Source of the DNA: Acidimangrovimonas sediminis
GTDB taxonomy: Bacteria; Pseudomonadota; Alphaproteobacteria; Rhodobacterales; Rhodobacteraceae
DNA length: 64,000 bases
Direction of reading: 5' to 3'
Assembly: GCF_002871005.1 (NCBI RefSeq)
Contig: NZ_PHSN01000001.1
Coordinates: forward strand, 361,867-425,866
Shown one piece after another: positions 63,141-64,000 of this stretch. A program made the translations under genes and the position numbers. The notes beneath the pieces were generated by a model. The model searched no databases. It saw only the letters and a program-made list of their open reading frames with translations, and was not told where the DNA came from. The stretch's first letter is position 1. Every line of letters starts with the position of its first letter.

Positions 63141-64000
63141 TGGGTCAGCCTCAGCTTGTTGATCGAGTTGGCGATCGAGGCGAAAGCGGTCGCGATGTCG
63201 AGGTTCTGGACGTCGTAGAAGTAGCTTGTCTTGGTGGCGCAGTCCTTGAGCACCGACTTGCCCGCGTCATCGGCCATGAACCCGATCGAGTAGATCGTGA
63301 CGTAATTGTTCTTGGCCGCGGTGCAGACATCAAGGAGCTGACTGTCCTGAGTGTCCGAGCTGATGCCCTGCGCCGTCCGCCAGTCGACAATAGAGTTGTA
63401 GAGCGAGTTCGCCGCGCTGCTGCTGTAGGCGTATCTGTAGATGATGTTGGTGTAGTAGGTCACCGACATCTTGTCCCAGACGTCGGCCCAGCTCATCTGC
63501 GAGGCGGTCCCGACCTGGCTCGACACGGTGAGGTCGGAGCAGGTCGTGGTCTGGGTGCCGCCGTAATGGCCCCAGCCCCAGCCGCCGCTGTAGGTCGTGG
63601 TGCATTTCTGGCCGTAGACCGCGCCGCCCTGATAGGGCGTATCGTGCCAGTTCTTGTCCCAGGTCCAGTAATACTGGTTCTTGCTCGCATCGTAGAGCGA
63701 AAAGTCATTGCTGTCGCCGCTTGCCGAGTAGAGCGGGGAGTTGCCCGAGGCGTAGCTCGGGTTGATTTCGGCGCGCTGGGTGTTGGAGCCGTCGGTCATC
63801 ACCACAACGACCTTCATCGAGTCGGTGTCGTCATAGGCGTAGGGGCGCCCCGCGAAGTTGGAGGGAAGCTCTCCCTTGTTGATCATGTCGCTGACGATCG
63901 GCTGCGCCGCGGGATCGAGCAGCGCCACGCCCCATTTCATGCCGACGTCGATCGAGGTGTTGCCGCCGGCCTTGAGCCCGTCGATCATGCTGTCGAGCGT
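63137..64000 (-). CDS. TadG-like pilus protein with von Willebrand A domain (partial)
   Basis: At least 287 residues; the start lies beyond the right edge. VVVVMTDGSNTQRAEINP and GGNTSIDVGMKWGVALLDP are parts of a vWA metal-ion-dependent site, and the C-terminus SIGFMADDAGKSVLKDCATKTSYFYDVQNLDIATAFASI fits TadG-type proteins. A Tyr/Gly/Trp/Ser-rich insertion (about YYWTWDKNWHDTPYQGG to YSGGWGWGHYGG) sits in the middle. First gene visible of the Tad locus here. Confidence 0.85.
   Translation of the reverse strand, partial: TLDSMIDGLKAGGNTSIDVGMKWGVALLDPAAQPIVSDMINKGELPSNFAGRPYAYDDTDSMKVVVVMTDGSNTQRAEINPSYASGNSPLYSASGDSNDFSLYDASKNQYYWTWDKNWHDTPYQGGAVYGQKCTTTYSGGWGWGHYGGTQTTTCSDLTVSSQVGTASQMSWADVWDKMSVTYYTNIIYRYAYSSSAANSLYNSIVDWRTAQGISSDTQDSQLLDVCTAAKNNYVTIYSIGFMADDAGKSVLKDCATKTSYFYDVQNLDIATAFASIANSINKLRLTQ

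Overview
This is a gene-dense, GC-rich (roughly two-thirds G+C by eye) chromosomal window whose gene content and gene style point to an alphaproteobacterium of the Rhodobacteraceae/Rhodobacterales: TTT and SsuABC-type uptake systems, an alphaproteobacterial EF-P, a thiCOSGEFD operon, Tad-pilus genes and many 1-, 4- or 8-base start/stop overlaps. I found no tRNA, rRNA, insertion sequence, integrase, phage gene or CRISPR array. The assignment to a family is an inference from protein style, not a database result.

Layout. 1-2.5 kb: the end of an unknown gene, a disordered hypothetical protein, a RutR-like TetR regulator and a small sulfotransferase. 2.6-12 kb (minus strand): a fatty-acid/acyl-CoA beta-oxidation block (two MerR regulators, two acyl-CoA dehydrogenases, a small RHH-like protein, GST, thiolase, cupin, FadJ-like hydratase/dehydrogenase) interrupted by inverted copies of an intergenic repeat. 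12-17.4 kb: two hot-dog thioesterases and a MATE exporter in one overlapping operon, a LysR/aldo-keto reductase divergent pair, and a TauE/SafE transporter. 17.4-21.2 kb: arsC-pyrD-DUF952 and the divergent epmA/efp pair. 21.3-26.3 kb: a LacI repressor divergent from an arylsulfotransferase-like protein with an SsuABC-type ABC importer, with two identical perfect palindromic operators over the promoter. 26.3-32.6 kb: a seven-gene thiamine operon led by a TPP riboswitch. 32.7-40.7 kb: a sugar-acid catabolism and uptake locus (RraA-like, DapA-like, IlvD/Edd dehydratase; divergent TctCBA and a LacI regulator). 40.8-43.7 kb: two MFS exporters. 43.8-44.9 kb: a YkuD_2-type protein. 45.2-54.8 kb: a complete 2-aminoethylphosphonate (AEP) locus: phnSTUV uptake, phnW, phnX, a PbfA-like lyase, a coupled 2-hydroxyacid dehydrogenase and a divergent LysR regulator. 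54.9-60.8 kb: a GlxA-type regulator, an alpha/beta hydrolase, a second LysR/aldo-keto reductase pair, a frameshifted fumarylacetoacetate-hydrolase-family gene and a beta-propeller protein. 61.2-64 kb: a lipoprotein and the start of a Tad-pilus locus (TadE, TadE, TadG-like), which runs off the end.

How the parts work together. Most of the window is catabolic islands, each with its own regulator: acyl-CoA oxidation under MerR proteins, a putative sulfate-ester/sulfonate system under LacI, a sugar acid under a second LacI, and AEP phosphorus/nitrogen scavenging under LysR. The thiamine operon is the clearest biosynthetic unit. The most noteworthy items are the doubly operated arylsulfotransferase-ABC operon, the AEP operon with an added dehydrogenase, the RraA/DapA/dehydratase sugar-acid cluster, a possible pseudoknot RNA between inverted repeats at 7.2-7.5 kb, a one-base frameshift in the FAH-family gene and a 9-bp repeat expansion inside an aldo-keto reductase.
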